Notes: a model not told the origin generated them from the letters alone. Shown: positions 43,516-57,533, counted from the stretch's first letter. The stretch: 64,000 nt of DNA from Lunularia cruciata (GCA_948567375.1 OX419760.1:3224001-3288000); one strand, 5' to 3'. Program-made: numbers and translations.

Positions 43516-45754
43516 GAACCCTATCCGAAGGGTGGGGAGAGCTCTTGAATGCTGAAGCTGGCTGTCCAATCACTAAAGTCTCACTGGCTCATCTTACGTA
43601 CGTCATCTCAGTTTTTGCTACAGGGGGAAACACAACAGACGCAACTTTGGCTGGAAATGTGAAGATCTGACATACTTGTTTTAAGGCCAAGGGAGCAGTG
43701 GATGAAGTTATTTCGATGGGATTTGTGATATGTTTGCCTAAAACTACAAGTGAATGCAGACAGTAGCTGTCATAGTACATATCTAGATCGTCTACTCTCA
43801 AAACTATCAGTGACGGTCTGAGATGCACTCTTGACACAGACGCGCGAAGCACAAACTGATCGCTGGAATCCACAAGATCTGACGAATTTACCTTGAAACC
43901 AAGAGTAGAGAAACCGGATTGTTGTGCAGTGTGTATAAATCATAGTTCCATGTTTTGAGGATATGCCTGCTAAATTTTTGTAGCTGTTATGAATATACTG
44001 ACTTCGCTTTTCATTTGAATAAGCCTCGATCAAGTTATGAGCCGCAAGATTTTTAATCAAAGAACAGGTCTCTAAGCCTTTTGACTTCTTATCTCTGCTG
44101 AGCATTAGTTGAATTCTCCACTGTCGCTTCACCGTAGCTTCTACCTTTAGTCGGCTTATTGGATTTGGAGCAATATTTGTTTCACAAAAATTTACAACCT
44201 AGCTTCTACAAGCTGGTAAGTTTCTGAGCCTTGGTACTTGAAATGGCGAGTTTGACACCTTGTATATTTACACCGTAACTTAAAACCATTTACGGGCCAT
44301 ATCAAGACAGTGATGAGAGCGGCTGCTGGTCAAATCAGAACTGTTGTAGATACCAAAACAGTGCCTGAGGGTTCAGTTGGTTGAGAGAATTGGATATAAC
44401 TGGAGTATAATTGAACGGGTTCATGACTCCCATGTGCTTTTATGGAAACGGATTTTTGATTAGGTGGAAGGAAGAAGTTTTTCACAAACGAGGAGATGTT
44501 TTAGCTTTCGGTTCTTGAAGGAATAGTGAACCGTTTCAGGATAGTGATTCTGCTTGATAATAAAACAGTTTCAGAAATAGTATCCGAGAAAGGTTCCCTG
44601 CAATGATCAAATGTTTGAATTAGGCAGGTAGGAGGGAACAGGTTGTTCAAGTAGAGCTCGTACCTAGGACTTTGATTTTGATATGTAGCCCACGTTCACA
44701 CACTAGTTCAGACACTAGTCAGGATACAAGTCTATTATGGTTCCAATTTTGAAGAGCTAGGTTGTGCAAGTAGAGTTTCAGCTTTCTGCTTGAAGAGTTT
44801 GCGGTATGTTGTCTATAATATTCACAGCATAGCTTCTCTGCTTAGAAGACATAGTTACCGAGAGTGTGGGAGCCAAGAAATTCCATTAGAGCCCATAAGC
44901 AAGATATTAATACTGACCTTTACTCCCATGTTTCTCGAAGTAAGGCCCGAAGCTAGGTGATGTTGGCCCTTGCAGACACTATTTCTTTCATTAGTAGAAG
45001 ACTCTAACCTCCGTTGTGCTCATGTCTGTACTAATGTTGAGACAAACGACAAGATTTGGAGCAGATATGGTTAGTCAGAAGTGAGGTCAGTATGGATGTC
45101 ATGCATGCAGTGTTCAAGTTAGAACTGGTGCCCGGAGGGGCGAATCCATGAAGGTCTTTCATATTGCCAGTTGAAAGCTTGTAGATTTAAACTCTCAAAA
45201 CGAAAGAGCAATTTTCATTCGCCTGTTGGCCGTCGCTGATGATCCAAAATGGTCTTCCGTTCAGGAAAGTTGATTAGATCAGACATTTGAGAGAAAGAGG
45301 CGACCGCGTAGGAAGAACTAAGGATGGGAAGACCCCATCAAGCCCTACAAGGGAGAGACAAAAAAGGTAACATGGGGCTAAGCCCCAATAGAGTCTATAT
45401 GAGAAATCTGCCCTACCGCACCTAAGATATCCTAGCTATGCAAGTCGCACGGTCCACACACAACGGGAGCATCCGGAGAAACATCATTTGATGTGATTGC
45501 TCTCCTATTGAGTGCACCAGCCATTGCCCTCTATAGAGTAATGGACATATGTTGTCTAAAATATGCTACAAAGTATGAAAGTGAGAGTGGTACCCGTGAC
45601 GTCTAATATGATAAGCTCTCATGCACTCTTTGACAAATGTGTTAAATGCCGTGTCCATCGTTCCATATAACTCCAAGGCTAGAGGAACAAAGAGGTGACC
45701 TTGTTGCATACCCTTATACTTGGAGACCTTGTGACTTGCTACCGCACTCGCCGC
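43516..45754. other. Intergenic, no complete gene
   Basis: The 3' UTR of the methyltransferase-like gene presumably lies in the first few hundred bases. No coding region is recognised; only the short gene fragment at 44221 stands out. Confidence 0.45.
44221..44262 (+). pseudogene. Fragment copied from the methyltransferase-like gene
   Basis: About 41 bases (ending aaatggcgagtttgacacc) match 42849-42889, the codons of motif I, with roughly six differences. Sequence on either side does not align. Either a small remnant of a tandem duplicate or a filler fragment from repair. Confidence 0.6.
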
Positions 45755-47300
45755 CTATCCATGAGGTTGGGTAATCACTCCCTCCGAAATTGTATCCAGT
45801 GTAGGGTCCGTCACCACGACATCCACTATTGTCACCTGATCATCTCCGACCAAGTATAAATCTGCCCTGACACATGTCCAAGCCAAGTATCCACTCTCTT
45901 GTGCCATAGCAAACACTATGTCCCTAATGGCATCATGGGTAGCTATCCTCTGTCCTCCAAAAGGACACCGTGTCATGTGGACTGTTGTTGCATCTAGTGT
46001 AGAACCACATTCACAAGTGAGTAATGAAGATGCAGATGAGTGGGCCAAACCTAAGCGAAACCTCATCGTTGTAGAGAAAGTAGCTGGTGCGAATTGGAAT
46101 GCCCTAATGCACGGTTGAGCTAGGATCCAAGAGTCTTCCTTGCCGGAGCAAGAGCAAAGACGTGCTCTAGTAACCTGAGGAATGGACGAGTCGACTAAGA
46201 GAGAATGTAACATATGCTCACAGTGTCGCTCCATCAAGGAAGACTGTAAACCTTTAGTCCAATCTGACGATAGGGAAGCAAAAGGTGGAAAATCCTATCG
46301 TGCTCGAGGGGATAGACTATCTCTCGTCTGCCGCAATGACACTTGGAGAGAATAGGATCCTCCCTCCATCTTTGTCACATAAGTCTCCAAAATTGGCCTA
46401 TCAACAACCACAAAACGGGAGGAAAGTATGGATGTCGAGAGAGCACAACTACCCAAAAATGCTATAGATGTAGTCTCCTCCATAGAAAGCAAGCCAACCC
46501 CACCACATGAGATTGGCAGAGCTGTCTCCCTACATGCCAAATCCTCTATCACACACTCAAAAGTCCTCGGTCCAATAATATCACCAAAGACTCCCATAAT
46601 CCTCCTATCAAATGCTCCCAAACATGATAGGAAGGACGGTGAGGAGGGAAATGTACAGATGAGGTAGGGTGGTCGACCAGCAATATTGGAAGAGAGTATA
46701 CCAAATGCCATATGCGGATCTCCTAATAATGGAAGGTCATCCACATGGAGAACATCCTTTGCAAGGGCAACGTCTAGGAAGCGTGTGACAAAATCCTCCG
46801 ATCTTACATGCACTCCAAGAACACAAAGTCCATATGTGGATGTGATACACCCCTCTGGAAGCTCAAGGTGAGGAGGGATACCTAAAGGGGACCATGCCCT
46901 ACACTTTGACACCTTGACTCTCAAGCCTACTAGATGTAGCTCGGTAGTCATGTAGTCAAAGGCCTACATAATCTGATCTATAGGGTCTACGATGTGTGTA
47001 TCATCTGTAAAGGAGTGAAATACACAACCCGGCATGGCCAAAGTAATAGATAGGAGAGTTCTAAAGTGAGCCATGGCAAATAAGGGCACCCCCAAAGGAT
47101 ATCCCTAATGTGTACCAATTGTTGACTCCAAGACGATGACTCCCTCATGTGAACCACCATGCTGATAGTAAAGAGAAGCAAGAGAACCGTAAATAGACCA
47201 TACAAAAAAAATGAAACTTGCCGAGGATCCACCAACCTCCCTAAGCTCTCTAAAGATGGATGCCCGTGAGACGCTATTAAAAGTATTCTCAACATCCACT
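45755..47300 (-). pseudogene. Non-LTR retrotransposon reverse transcriptase remnant
   Basis: Minus-strand order: MDVENTFNSVSRASIFREL (47299-), the catalytic box FTDD (47011-47000), GLRVKVSKCRAWSPLG and ALPISCGGVGL (46951-46295). A C-terminal part (46237-45755) carries CECGSTLDATTVHMTRCPFGGQRI...H and a final D-x-x-V-TDPT text. The D-x3-F / xxDD pattern is that of LINE-type RT. The coding sequence has at least two frameshifts and no visible endonuclease, so the 5' end is lost. No poly(A) or target duplication identified. Confidence 0.75.
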
Positions 47301-50300
47301 TGTAGGATGATCCACTCCAGATTGATATCTAGGAGTGCTCTAATAAAGACATTTAGACAATGTCTTTATTAGTCAACTGTTTGTAGCTTTCAAGTTCAAC
47401 GTCATGGACGATGTCAGGTGGTTATGACTCCCTGGAACATGTAATGAAGCCGAGTTTCCTGAACGATATGACGAAAACTTTGAAGAAAGTGGAGAAGGGT
47501 AGATAGTACATGGAACTAGTTTCATCGAAGCAAATAATTTCCAATCAATGGCGTATTGTTCAACTAGAGTTTTCATTGGACAGCTCAACAATGGGCAGCC
47601 TAATTCTGTATATTATAAAACTTCGGGGGTTCGATATAGCACATGGCAAAATTCCTTCTCTGGACGGGAGACGGGATTCGCTTGAATCCGACACATACCT
47701 TTGTCTGGAGGCCTACTGTACTGATGAATTAGACACAGCGAAAGGCAAACGACCGGCCCTGGCAAGTTGTAATGATACATGCAATGCGAGTGCAAAAGGT
47801 ATGGGGAGGATATGTCTCGGATAAGAGCCAGCTGGTGGTACGTTACGGTTGCTTTTGTGAAGCTTCAATACCTCGAACATCCCCCAAATTCTCAAGGATT
47901 CAGTCGATCCAGATTTTCACGGAAGAAAACAGGTTCCCACTAAAGAGTACCTGAGCACAGCTCTCGTAGAGTCGATGAACGACCTCATGCATGATAATGG
48001 AGACATTCTCTTGGGTTGCAGAGGTACCATAATGATGGTACCCGTAGAAACTGAGCTCAAGTGTTGAAGTTGTGCAGGAATCCTCATCATGGTTTACACC
48101 CTGTAGAGATTGGTCCAGGTGCTGTACCCGAACGCAACAGGCAAGGAAGACACTCAAAATTAGGCTTGGTTTCATAGCGGACCTCCCTAATCTCTATGTC
48201 AATATATATATATATATAGTCTACCGTTAGTTCTCTAGACACAATTAAAAAGAAAGCGGAAAGCTTCCAGCCCCGGCCTGAAGGTTTAGACTAAGTTCTG
48301 GTTTCTGCTGGCGGAAATCCATGAGTGGCAAAGGGCGACACTTGTCCAAAGCAGAATATCCGCACAAAACCCAAAACAATTAGTCAAAATACTATCTGGA
48401 AAAATGTCCGCCAATAGGTCGCATTTTCAAACCCTTTTGTCCTAAAAGCCGGGTTTCCTCCAACTGTCACATTACGTCTGTTATGTCACTTAGAAGTAAA
48501 GTTCTAGTTCCCGTCACATGAAAGGCAAAGGAGGATAAATCACACAAAATTCAAATTCAAAACAAAAAATTTGAAACATTTATATATAGATTTTTTATAT
48601 ATAATATCGGTATACGATTCTCAGTGCTGGTCAGATTTTGGTATAATACCACATTCAAAGTTATAGTAGATCAATATTATAACATATGAATATGCATTCA
48701 GGCAGACAGACTTTAGCTGCTGACCCTAGTGTCTTTTGTCCTTAGTGGACAACGGAGGAATCCAACAATTTAATGAAGATTTGTTTTCCAGAGAAAGAAT
48801 AGACTGGCGCTCGGCTGTCACCACAAGGTTGACACCACGCTCGATAAGATGCGTTTAAAATCAAACTCGAACTTGTATCATCCATTCATCGTGTTGGGAG
48901 GACACAATATCCTATTAAACGCTAACACGACATGGTCCGACTGCGAATGACGATGTGAACTGATCTGCTATCTCTCTCTTCCTATAAACATGAGAAAAAG
49001 TAGAGACTGACCTCAAAACAAGACGGGTTTCATACAAAACACGTTGACATTTTGTTAACTAAGTCTATGAGTCCTTGAGATGGTCCATAGAATCTCATAA
49101 ACTATTTATTCATAAGAAGAGTGATTGAACATTTTCTCATATTGGACTCCTATGGAGTTATGGTGGTCGTAGTAAACTGGGTTATCGAGACAGAATAGGG
49201 GGTACTTTGAACACTTACGGTATCGATTCTATAAGAGAATTCGCGCGTCATCCCATAAAATATTCAGAGGTGAACCATTTAAAAAGTACAGAATTCAATG
49301 CCTTTCTGTAAAACGTTGCTGTTCTCTATTAAACATTTTTCTTAATTTCTCGGTAATTTCTACAACTAATTTTATGAAGTTATTCAATTTTAGTGCTTGT
49401 TCCTTTTTGTCTTCTGTAAAATTTCTGAAGAATCCGTAAATATGCCATTTAAATAATCCATAGTGAATCATTCCCGTATTTTGCGTTTCAGTAGATTGTG
49501 TTAGGTTGTCCTCAAACGTCCCTATTGGTTTACGAAGAAAAGAAGACGCACATATAGTGATGAAATGTTGCCAACATGAAGCATCTAGTAGATCGAGTTG
49601 AAGCCGTTGCTAAGAAGCGTAGCGGTGCCCTTTATGGTGGAACCTAGAAGATAGTGTTCAGGGCCAGTTGAATTAGAGAGTGCTAATTAAAGAAAACATC
49701 TTGAATGATAAAAATTAATAAAAATATCATCTCAGAAGGATTTAACTATTCTGGACTAACAAACTCTCGTTCCTCATTAGTAAAAGGGGAAAAGAAGAAG
49801 AAGGATAAATAGTCGTTGTTGGTTGTAGTTCAGGAGTGTGCTCATGAAGTAAATCCCCATTATAAAGTCAGAAAAGATTTCTTAACTGTCGTTTTCGTAT
49901 TTTTCACAGTAAAAAGCTCCTCATAGCAGAAAAGACCAGTAAAAAGAATCATTCTTTACTTCAAAAACTCAAATTTCAGTACTGGAAATTTCATGTCGAA
50001 GTCCTAATGGCATAACTATGATTGAGGTTAGACATTCCCTTGATGCTAGTGAATGAAATTTTGATCTTGTGAGCCTCCTTGCCTATGTTATGGCTTGTAC
50101 TTTCTACTCTCGCCCAGTACTGTGACGTAGTAAGCTTTACGTGAAGAACTGTGTACCTAAACTGCGTCGACAAGGGATCGTGCACCTCCGTCGCTGGAGG
50201 GATCCCAAAATCCACCTCCAAACACCGCTAAAATCGGCTCTAAATTCACAGCCAACTTTCTGTAGTGGCTTGAATAATTGGTCATATCCCGTGCTAAACC

Positions 50301-50475
50301 CTACACATTCCATATCAAAACGTTTGGTAGATCTCTTCACTACATCGACCAATTCTCTTCGACGGTAGATCGTCCTTCGAATTGTTGGTTTGTCAATTGC
50401 AGTCACAGTGCAGGGCGCTGAAATTGTGGAATTTTAGCTCCCTAGTGTGAATTCCTTGCGATCGGAGGTTTGAAG
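47301..50475. other. Intergenic, promoter side of the COA3-like gene
   Basis: AT-rich from about 48200 to 50000, nothing recognised. Around 50100-50460 the sequence is more GC-rich. It is probably the 5' UTR and promoter of the COA3-like gene, perhaps with an intron. Minus-strand frames 50406-50137 (89 codons) and 50221-49991 overlap it; a divergent gene sharing the promoter is possible but I do not recognise these proteins. Confidence 0.4.
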
Positions 50476-50682
50476 ATGGCAGGGAGAGGAGGGAAATTGA
50501 TCATGGGGATGAGCGAGGAGAAGGTGAAGAATGTTGTCGTAGCAGGAGGCCTTTCGGCATTTGTGGCTACAGTCTATGTGTACACGATGAGGGCGGTTGG
50601 CGGAACGGATGAACTGCAAGCAGCGGTAGAGAAATTTGAGAGCGAAAAGGCGACTCAGGCTCAAGCTCCAAGCTCGACCTGA
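50476..50682 (+). CDS. COA3/CCDC56-like cytochrome c oxidase assembly protein, 68 aa
   Basis: A short protein with one membrane segment (about residues 20-39, NVVVAGGLSAFVATVYVYTM) followed by RAVGGTDELQAAVEKFE and a small hydrophilic tail. This N-in, single-span arrangement with a GGTDEL motif just after the membrane is the plant version of the CCDC56/COA3 family. That family sits in the mitochondrial inner membrane and helps assemble the copper-containing COX1 core of complex IV. I chose the Met of MAGRGGK; an in-frame ATG two codons upstream (50470) is less likely. Size fits the plant family (about 70-80 aa). Confidence 0.75.
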   Translation: MAGRGGKLIMGMSEEKVKNVVVAGGLSAFVATVYVYTMRAVGGTDELQAAVEKFESEKATQAQAPSST

Positions 50683-53338
50683 TTATATCATATTCAGAAG
50701 GACCAGCTCTTCATGGTAACTATTGGTAAGAGAACTTCTTAAAAGATTCATGAAGCCGGTTGTAGTGTGCAACCATAAGTTCTGGCTGGAGTATAGCACA
50801 GGTCCACTGAGTTATTGAGCGAATCCAGAATAATTTATGAAATAACAGGTAGATGGATGGTCCTTGACATTGGCGGTTTCAGAATGTATCTCCTTTTCCC
50901 GATTGTAACTCGATCTCTCGCGTCAAGCTACAAATATGTTATTGTACGAGTTGATCAGATTTGCAGTTATCTAGAGCAAACAGTGGTGCTGAAAGCTACA
51001 TTGAGTTGGAATGGCTGTCTTCCAATTTCTTGGATCTATGTAGTTTCTCTCCATCTCACCCTCTTACATCGACATGCTTCACCTATTTTGTTGTAGTTCT
51101 TGGGCTTGGGCTTTCTTATCACCAACCTATATGCTGGTTCTTGGTTCTTTTAGTTTAGTTTCATCCGTTGTTCTGAGGAACATGTAGCAAAACTCAGCAA
51201 CGATACACCTGTGGGTTATATGGTACATGATAGCATGACCTTCATATATTTCTTGAGGCAATAGTGAAGATTACAGATATTGGTCACACTTTCAAAGTGG
51301 ATCTATCAGCAGATGTACATTACATTGCAACTAAAAATCTCCTAGGCCTGAAAGCTTTTGGCAGTTTAGTTGTACTTCTTGAAAGAGAAAAGGCACATTA
51401 CGCAGCAGTCTCTTCTTCGCTGATGGATATGAGCTTTCATGCCTTGCAGGAAAGTTGTCAGCGGTACTGTCATTGTGAGAGCAGGCTATGTTTCGATGTG
51501 AAGCCCATATATTCCAGCGGGTCATCTTGTGCTGCTTTCTTATACTGTGTATACTTGTGACTGCTGTTACTCATCTCGGGAAGCCGCATTGCAAGGACAT
51601 TGACCAATGTTCATTATCTTTCCAATCGAGAAATTCAGAGCTTCATTCTTTCTGCAAATGTACACCTGCACCTTGCGATTTGAACCTGAACGGCAAAGAA
51701 TTCATAAACAATGGAGCAGTCCATTACTTTTGGGCAGATTTTTGTAGATAGGCAGGAGATCAACTAGCGAAGATATGATACCAGTCATGTGATATACACA
51801 TACATATACACATACAAACAATGCTGGTGTGGGAAGGCCGATCATTTATGGACTGTAGACTCGCCAAAAGCACTTGATGCAAGCTTTCTTTCTCTTTCCA
51901 ATATTGAATCACATAGCACCTCAAATTTGAGTGGAAACTTCAATGTGCTTTTCCTACTTCATCTGAATGTAGCGACCGACAGTGGCACTTGCCATTACCC
52001 GCATGTCTGCATTGAAGTCCATGAATAAACAGCCAAATATTGGAACATTGGTGGTCCAATAAAGTGAAAATTGTTTCGGAAGTCATCATCAGAATCTCTC
52101 AACGGGACTCGGTGAAATTTACCTGCCACAATGTGCACAATTGAGTCAAGATACTCTGACCCTTTCCTTGAGTGTTTATGGACATTAGACCGCGGGTGAG
52201 TGGATCGCCTCCCATTCCAGTGGAAGTATATGTTCAAAATACGCATAAGATCTGACTAGATGACTGATTTTGCAGCTGAACACCTCTCAAGATTATGGAT
52301 TTCTTTTCTTTACGAACTTGGATTCAATTCAGACCTGCAAATACGTTGTGGGTACATTTACCTCCTCTTATCACTCGACATGATCCAGAAGTTGAATTTG
52401 TTTCTTTTGTTTCTTATTAGTAAAAGAGGTGATAGTACGTTCGGGTATCCATTTGGCCCTGAAGAACTTCTTGCTAGAACGAAATTCACGACGTAGGACA
52501 ACTATATAGATCTGGTTTTGGTTCTCTAAAGACCCTTGTCGATGACTCGTTTACTAGTTCTACTTATTTAGGAAAATCTTGGGAAAATCTTACTCATTGT
52601 TTGCCTTTGCCCTTTCTCTCTCTTGAAGACTGCACGGGTGGTGCCTTAAAAGAAACAATTCGGTGAGATGATTTCTTCACCTGCATGCATCCATCGCCGA
52701 GTCAATCATCACACGAGTCATCGTCACTGGGCCTTTATCTCTGCATAGGGCTTTCGTCACTCATTTCCCTGTCGTTCACGGAGAATAGTATAGTGCGGAC
52801 CCCATACGCTTGCAATAAAACCACTGTTGTTACTCACCGGACCCCCGATCTTGCCATAAGAATGATAACCTTGTTATACGAATGAAGACCTTTAAAACAG
52901 TACAATTTTCAAGTGAAAATCCCCGCAGCGATATAATCCCGTAGAAGGGCATTGAAGTTTGGAAGAAGTTCCCTCCCCACAGGGACAAGACGCACAGCAT
53001 GAAAAACATTACACTCAAACATTCAACTTCACATATGTGAATAATACAACAGTCAAGCAATTATTTCGCGTATATGAAAACTACTATACTCAAAACATTC
53101 AATGTCAAGCGAAAGCTAAGGTTCTGAGGAAGCTACAGACTACATTGAACGGGTTGCGAGTGATAATGGACCAGAAGACGGCATTACAAGAACGACCTCA
53201 ACGTAATTCTTTCGACTTCATCCTTAATATGCGTAGTTACCGTGCCTGAATTCAGACAAAAAAAGGTCCAGGCGTTGTATCAAATGCGCAGATCATTTTG
53301 TACATGGAAATTATTATCGGGGGTAGTTCTAAGAGGAA
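50683..53338. other. Intergenic between COA3-like and proteasome genes
   Basis: The 3' UTR of the COA3-like gene and the 3' UTR of the proteasome gene should occupy its ends (the genes converge). Several open frames of 60-98 codons exist, none recognisable. Possible long 3' UTR or an unseen non-coding gene. Confidence 0.4.
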
Positions 53339-54752
53339 CTATGCCTGGCTCGAAACCTCAATAGGGGTCAGTGGTGCAGGTGCAGATGATGGAGGGCCGG
53401 TGGTGTCCTCTACGGTCTTCCTCCAGGCTAGCTCTCGGGCTCCGTTCTCGTCTACGATCTTGATAACGAAGTTTGGAGGCGCACCCATTAATCGTGATCT
53501 GATTTCCAAGATGCATTTATCTACCAACTCCAGTGCTGCTTCCAAGGACATGTTATTGGAGTAATACTTGTCCATCAACGACAATATGAAATAAGCACCT
53601 GTAAACAATTTCACAACGGAACATCACACTCTATCCGGGTAAATACAAAGAATCTTCATATAACACAGAACAAACCTGTTAGCTTCATCGCAAAAACTTT
53701 TCATAGGCCTGACAACGTACACAAACTAGAGCCTTCTAATAAGATATGATGCAACAAATTTTTTATCAACCAAGGCTGAAAGAAATGCCACACGAATACA
53801 AATGATCTAATTAGGGCTCTTTCCACAAAGAGAAAACTTACCATAACCTAATGCGCCAGTTTTCATCTTGTGAAGAGTTGCAATGTAATCCAGGTAGTAC
53901 AGTGAAGGGCCCTCCTCGGAATCATATCCAGCGATCATCATGTTCACATAGTAAGGATTCTGTTGCCACAAGCTCAACATGTTTCTCAAAATTGCACACA
54001 GCAGTGAGCCCTACCTTTCAACCTGCTTACAGCATCCACTTACAATATGGCACGATTCAAAAGGAAAATATCACTACAAAAGCATATCAAAAGCTGCAGG
54101 TAATTCAGATTAGCAACTACCACATCATACTACCTTTCGTAGAGCGTGGGCCAGCTCGCCACAAGTGAAGTTGGCAGCAGCTGAGGTTGACAGGGGGATA
54201 CCATTGCGGAACTGATATAGAAGAATGTTCTTCTGAATGTATTCCGAAAATTGGACCCTGCAAAGAATTGCAATTTCTTACGCTCAACGAAGCAGATGTG
54301 CACCGCGAATCATACTTCTAAAATACAACCCAGACTGCCAGACTCGAAGTATCCTTGGCTCTTACACTAGCACTGGAATCAAATTGATCAGATCGGGACA
54401 GCGATGGATCAAATTACAAACTCCTGAATCTGTCCCAACCCTACTTGTGGCTTTAATGTTCAAATAGATATCAGTATTCAAATGGAAAGTAATGGCACAC
54501 AAACCCTAAACCTCACACACGATTGCCACTCACCTGATTATATAGAAATCGCGTCCAAAGCAATGGAAAAATAGTATTCAAAAGAAACACATACCTGTCG
54601 CCGTTTTCACCGATGGTTGCCAGAAGCTTGTGTGAGTCGAGGAGCATAATCTTGTCCTCCTCAGTCTTCTGCACAACAATGCTCTGCACTTGAGAGGTGT
54701 CCGCTACCAGCAGAGCAAACTTGTCACCTTGAATACCAAACAGGCACTCCAT
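53339..54752 (-). CDS. PBD: 20S proteasome subunit beta type-2 (beta4), 219 aa, four exons
   Basis: Exons: 54752-54595, 54257-54134, 53959-53842 and 53598-53339, joined by GT-AG introns that keep frame (660 bases with stop). Exon 1 begins MECLFGIQ and has [14 protein letters not shown] and [12 protein letters not shown]; exon 2 [19 protein letters not shown]; exon 3 [13 protein letters not shown] and [13 protein letters not shown]; exon 4 [10 protein letters not shown] and [12 protein letters not shown]. This is the plant PBD family (about 200 aa), a structural, non-catalytic beta subunit: there is no pro-sequence or Thr1. The ATG at 54761 is three codons upstream and in frame, but family members start MEC. 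A slightly longer C-terminus (SAPAPLTP) is the only oddity. Confidence 0.93.
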
Positions 54753-55702
54753 TGCTCTCACTTGATTCTTCGATCAAAAGGTTTCTCACAGATCGATCGA
54801 TCGATTTCTTCCTCCTATTCTTCGAAACTCTTACTGACTTCGTGCTCACAATCCCCCCCTCAGGAAACGTCGACAGACGACAACCGACTCCTCCTCGAGT
54901 TTGCTGTGAGCAAAGAGAGTAAGGAGCTAACTAAGGTAACCTTGTAGCGGCACAATGGTTAGATTACTAACCGTAGTTAGTGCTACTCGGATTTACAGGG
55001 TGCAACCGCCCAATGAAGAGGAGTCAATAGGGGTTTCGTTAGCCTTTCTTGGCTTTGTGTAGGAATCCATAAATCTTTTTACGAGAAGTCCGTAATAACT
55101 CTATGGTAGCTTGGTTGGGGTATATGACTTTTATGGGAAAATGTCCATAGCCATAATTTTTTTTTATTTTTCGGGTTATGGAAAACGTGATGCATAAGGT
55201 TTTTCAAAACCTTATGCACTTAATGAGCAAAAAGTTCACCCATAATCTTTTTCATCTCAAAAGTTCATCGGCACCTTTCATTACGGCAATTCAATTAGGG
55301 AATTTACCCCATGGCAACTTGTCAAGATATTTGCAGGATCTGTGAAAATATGTTGCAAAAGTGAACCATTTTACGAGTATTTCAGCAATCCTTTCTGGCA
55401 AGGGTGAGCAAAGAGTCACGGGTGTGATAAGGTGACACTAACAACGAGGATCACTTATAATTGAACCTTAACGAATAACAGTGTGACATGTGTAACGATA
55501 TCAAAAGGATTGATGAAATAGCAAAAGGTGACAACGGGATCGTGAAGTTTACAAGGCTGAACTGAAATTGAAGACGAGCGTGAAAGGTGACCTTGAACGC
55601 ACATGAAGGGGATGAGGAAATCCTCTCACAACAAAATGCAGTAATGTCACATTGACTTTGATGAAATCATCCTATAGACTGAAACTATAAAATTGAGGAA
55701 GG
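54753..55702. other. Proteasome gene promoter and intergenic sequence
   Basis: The first about 200 bases upstream of the start codon are the 5' UTR and promoter region of the minus-strand proteasome gene (GATCGATCGATCG repeat at about 54790-54806). Nothing recognisable further on. Confidence 0.4.
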
Positions 55703-57110
55703 ATGAAGGCCTATCAAAGCATAAATCCGCAAGATAAATTCAAAATCAAAATAGCAGTGTTTCCAATGCCATTCCCCAACTCTTCTCAAAATCTGTTGTT
55801 TGTTCTTCTTGGATTCCAAGACCTTCTCAACTTTGTATCAATCGGATCTTCTTCCCACAAGGATCGGAGGAGACTCTATAGATCCTCAAGGTACCATTGG
55901 GTTGATGGATACTAGAAGAGGAAGAGAGGATGAGAGGTATAGAATGGTCTTGTCTCATTACACATAGTTATTGGATTATCTAGATATCTTGAACACTTTA
56001 AACAGATTCACGGAGGATGTGCTCAGAAACTTGTGCGGAAGAGTATCACTTTTAGTCATATGGCCACTTATCTAATGAAGTTTTGCAATGGATTTCTAGA
56101 GTATGAATGGCAAGGAGTTATACAAAAAGTGTGCAAAGTATATGAATTCTTACAACTCTACTTGTGATTGGTAAGAGAAGTCCACTAGAGAAGGTTTGAT
56201 AGAAAGTGAGCTTAAGCGAGGATGGAGAATCATCAATGATAAATTGAATCACAAGTGTCCACATCTTTGGAGGATGGATGAAATGTTTGGGACATGGGCA
56301 AATATCTCTCTCCTTACCATGGTAAGTTTAGGTGTATGAAAGTCTTGGAAAGATAGTTTAGAGCTTTGGCAAGTCAACCCGATGGAAATAATCCTTGACA
56401 AAGAGGATGAAATGAATGTGGATAAAATTACTATCTCATCTAGAATTTCATTTCTAGGTATAATTCCTAGTACCCAAGACCCCTCCTCCATTTTTTTTCG
56501 CAAGTGGCACTAGAATACTTTCTAGGGACATATCTATAAGAGGTGTATCATAATAGTATTCTTTTGTTACACCATGTTACATCAAATTTGAAATATGTTC
56601 TACAATCTCAAGCAGATTTTCATTTGGATCATGTTCCCTCTCTACATTTACCTCATGCAATTGCTCTTACACAAGCCAGACAAATAAAAGAAGAGATGGG
56701 GCAAGATATGGCTCTAGCACTAGTGGAGGAAAGGGTGGGCCAAGCTACCACTACACCAATAGAGGAAGAAAGGGAAATCCCAAATGAAGAAGATGGTGAA
56801 TGGAAATGTGAATAGCGGAAAAGGAAAAGTGTAGGGCATGTGAGGATGGCAACTTCTTCCACATTGGCTTCATTTATGCAAGATCTTTGCAACCAATCAA
56901 AATTGAAAATTGAGTTCTTGGAAGCCAAAAAAAGATGCAAATTGGTAAAAATGGAAGCACAATGAATGGCCAAGATTGATAATATATGAGTGAAAGCTAA
57001 GGTGGAAAAGAAGCTTAGGTGTGACAAGATGAGATCCAACTTTTAGAAAACTTTTGCATACACGAGAGAAATGCTAAGTCAAAGTGCTTCCACTCAATGA
57101 TATTAGAATC
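55703..57110 (+). pseudogene. Decayed plus-strand coding remnant, family unknown
   Basis: Readable patches in shifting frames: 55703-55915, then HGGCAQKLVRKS-type and FLEYEWQGVIQKV text, then a 90-codon frame 56543-56815 ending with a Glu-rich stretch, then a Lys/Glu-rich, helical, coiled-coil-like stretch to 57110. The style is that of a transposon-derived protein with a DNA-binding-like start and a charged C-terminus, but I cannot name the family. Confidence 0.3.
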
Positions 57111-57499
57111 AGTTAGGTCAAGGAAAACATCCAAAGAGATCAAATTTATAATGGGTATGCTTAGTGATAGATGGCTTATCTCCATATGCCATTGATGATT
57201 CTACTCCAAGGGGTTACAGTTGCCACGCAAATCCCAAATTCCCTATTCCCATTCTAGACTTCCTCAGTGATTAAAATTACTCAAATTCCTTAGAGTGGTT
57301 GAGAGCAAAGAGTTGGTTAGGTTTTCTACTAAACAACTTATTTTACAAATTAGTTATTTTACATAGTGTTCTTATTTTACACACTACAAATAGTAGTAGA
57401 GTAGTACAAAGTATAACAAAGTACAGATAGCTGAGTATCACAAAGTAGATTGTGGATAGCTAAGTATTATAGAATGTGGATCTATGTATCACCAAGATG

Positions 57500-57500
57500 A

Positions 57501-57533
<33 letters not shown>

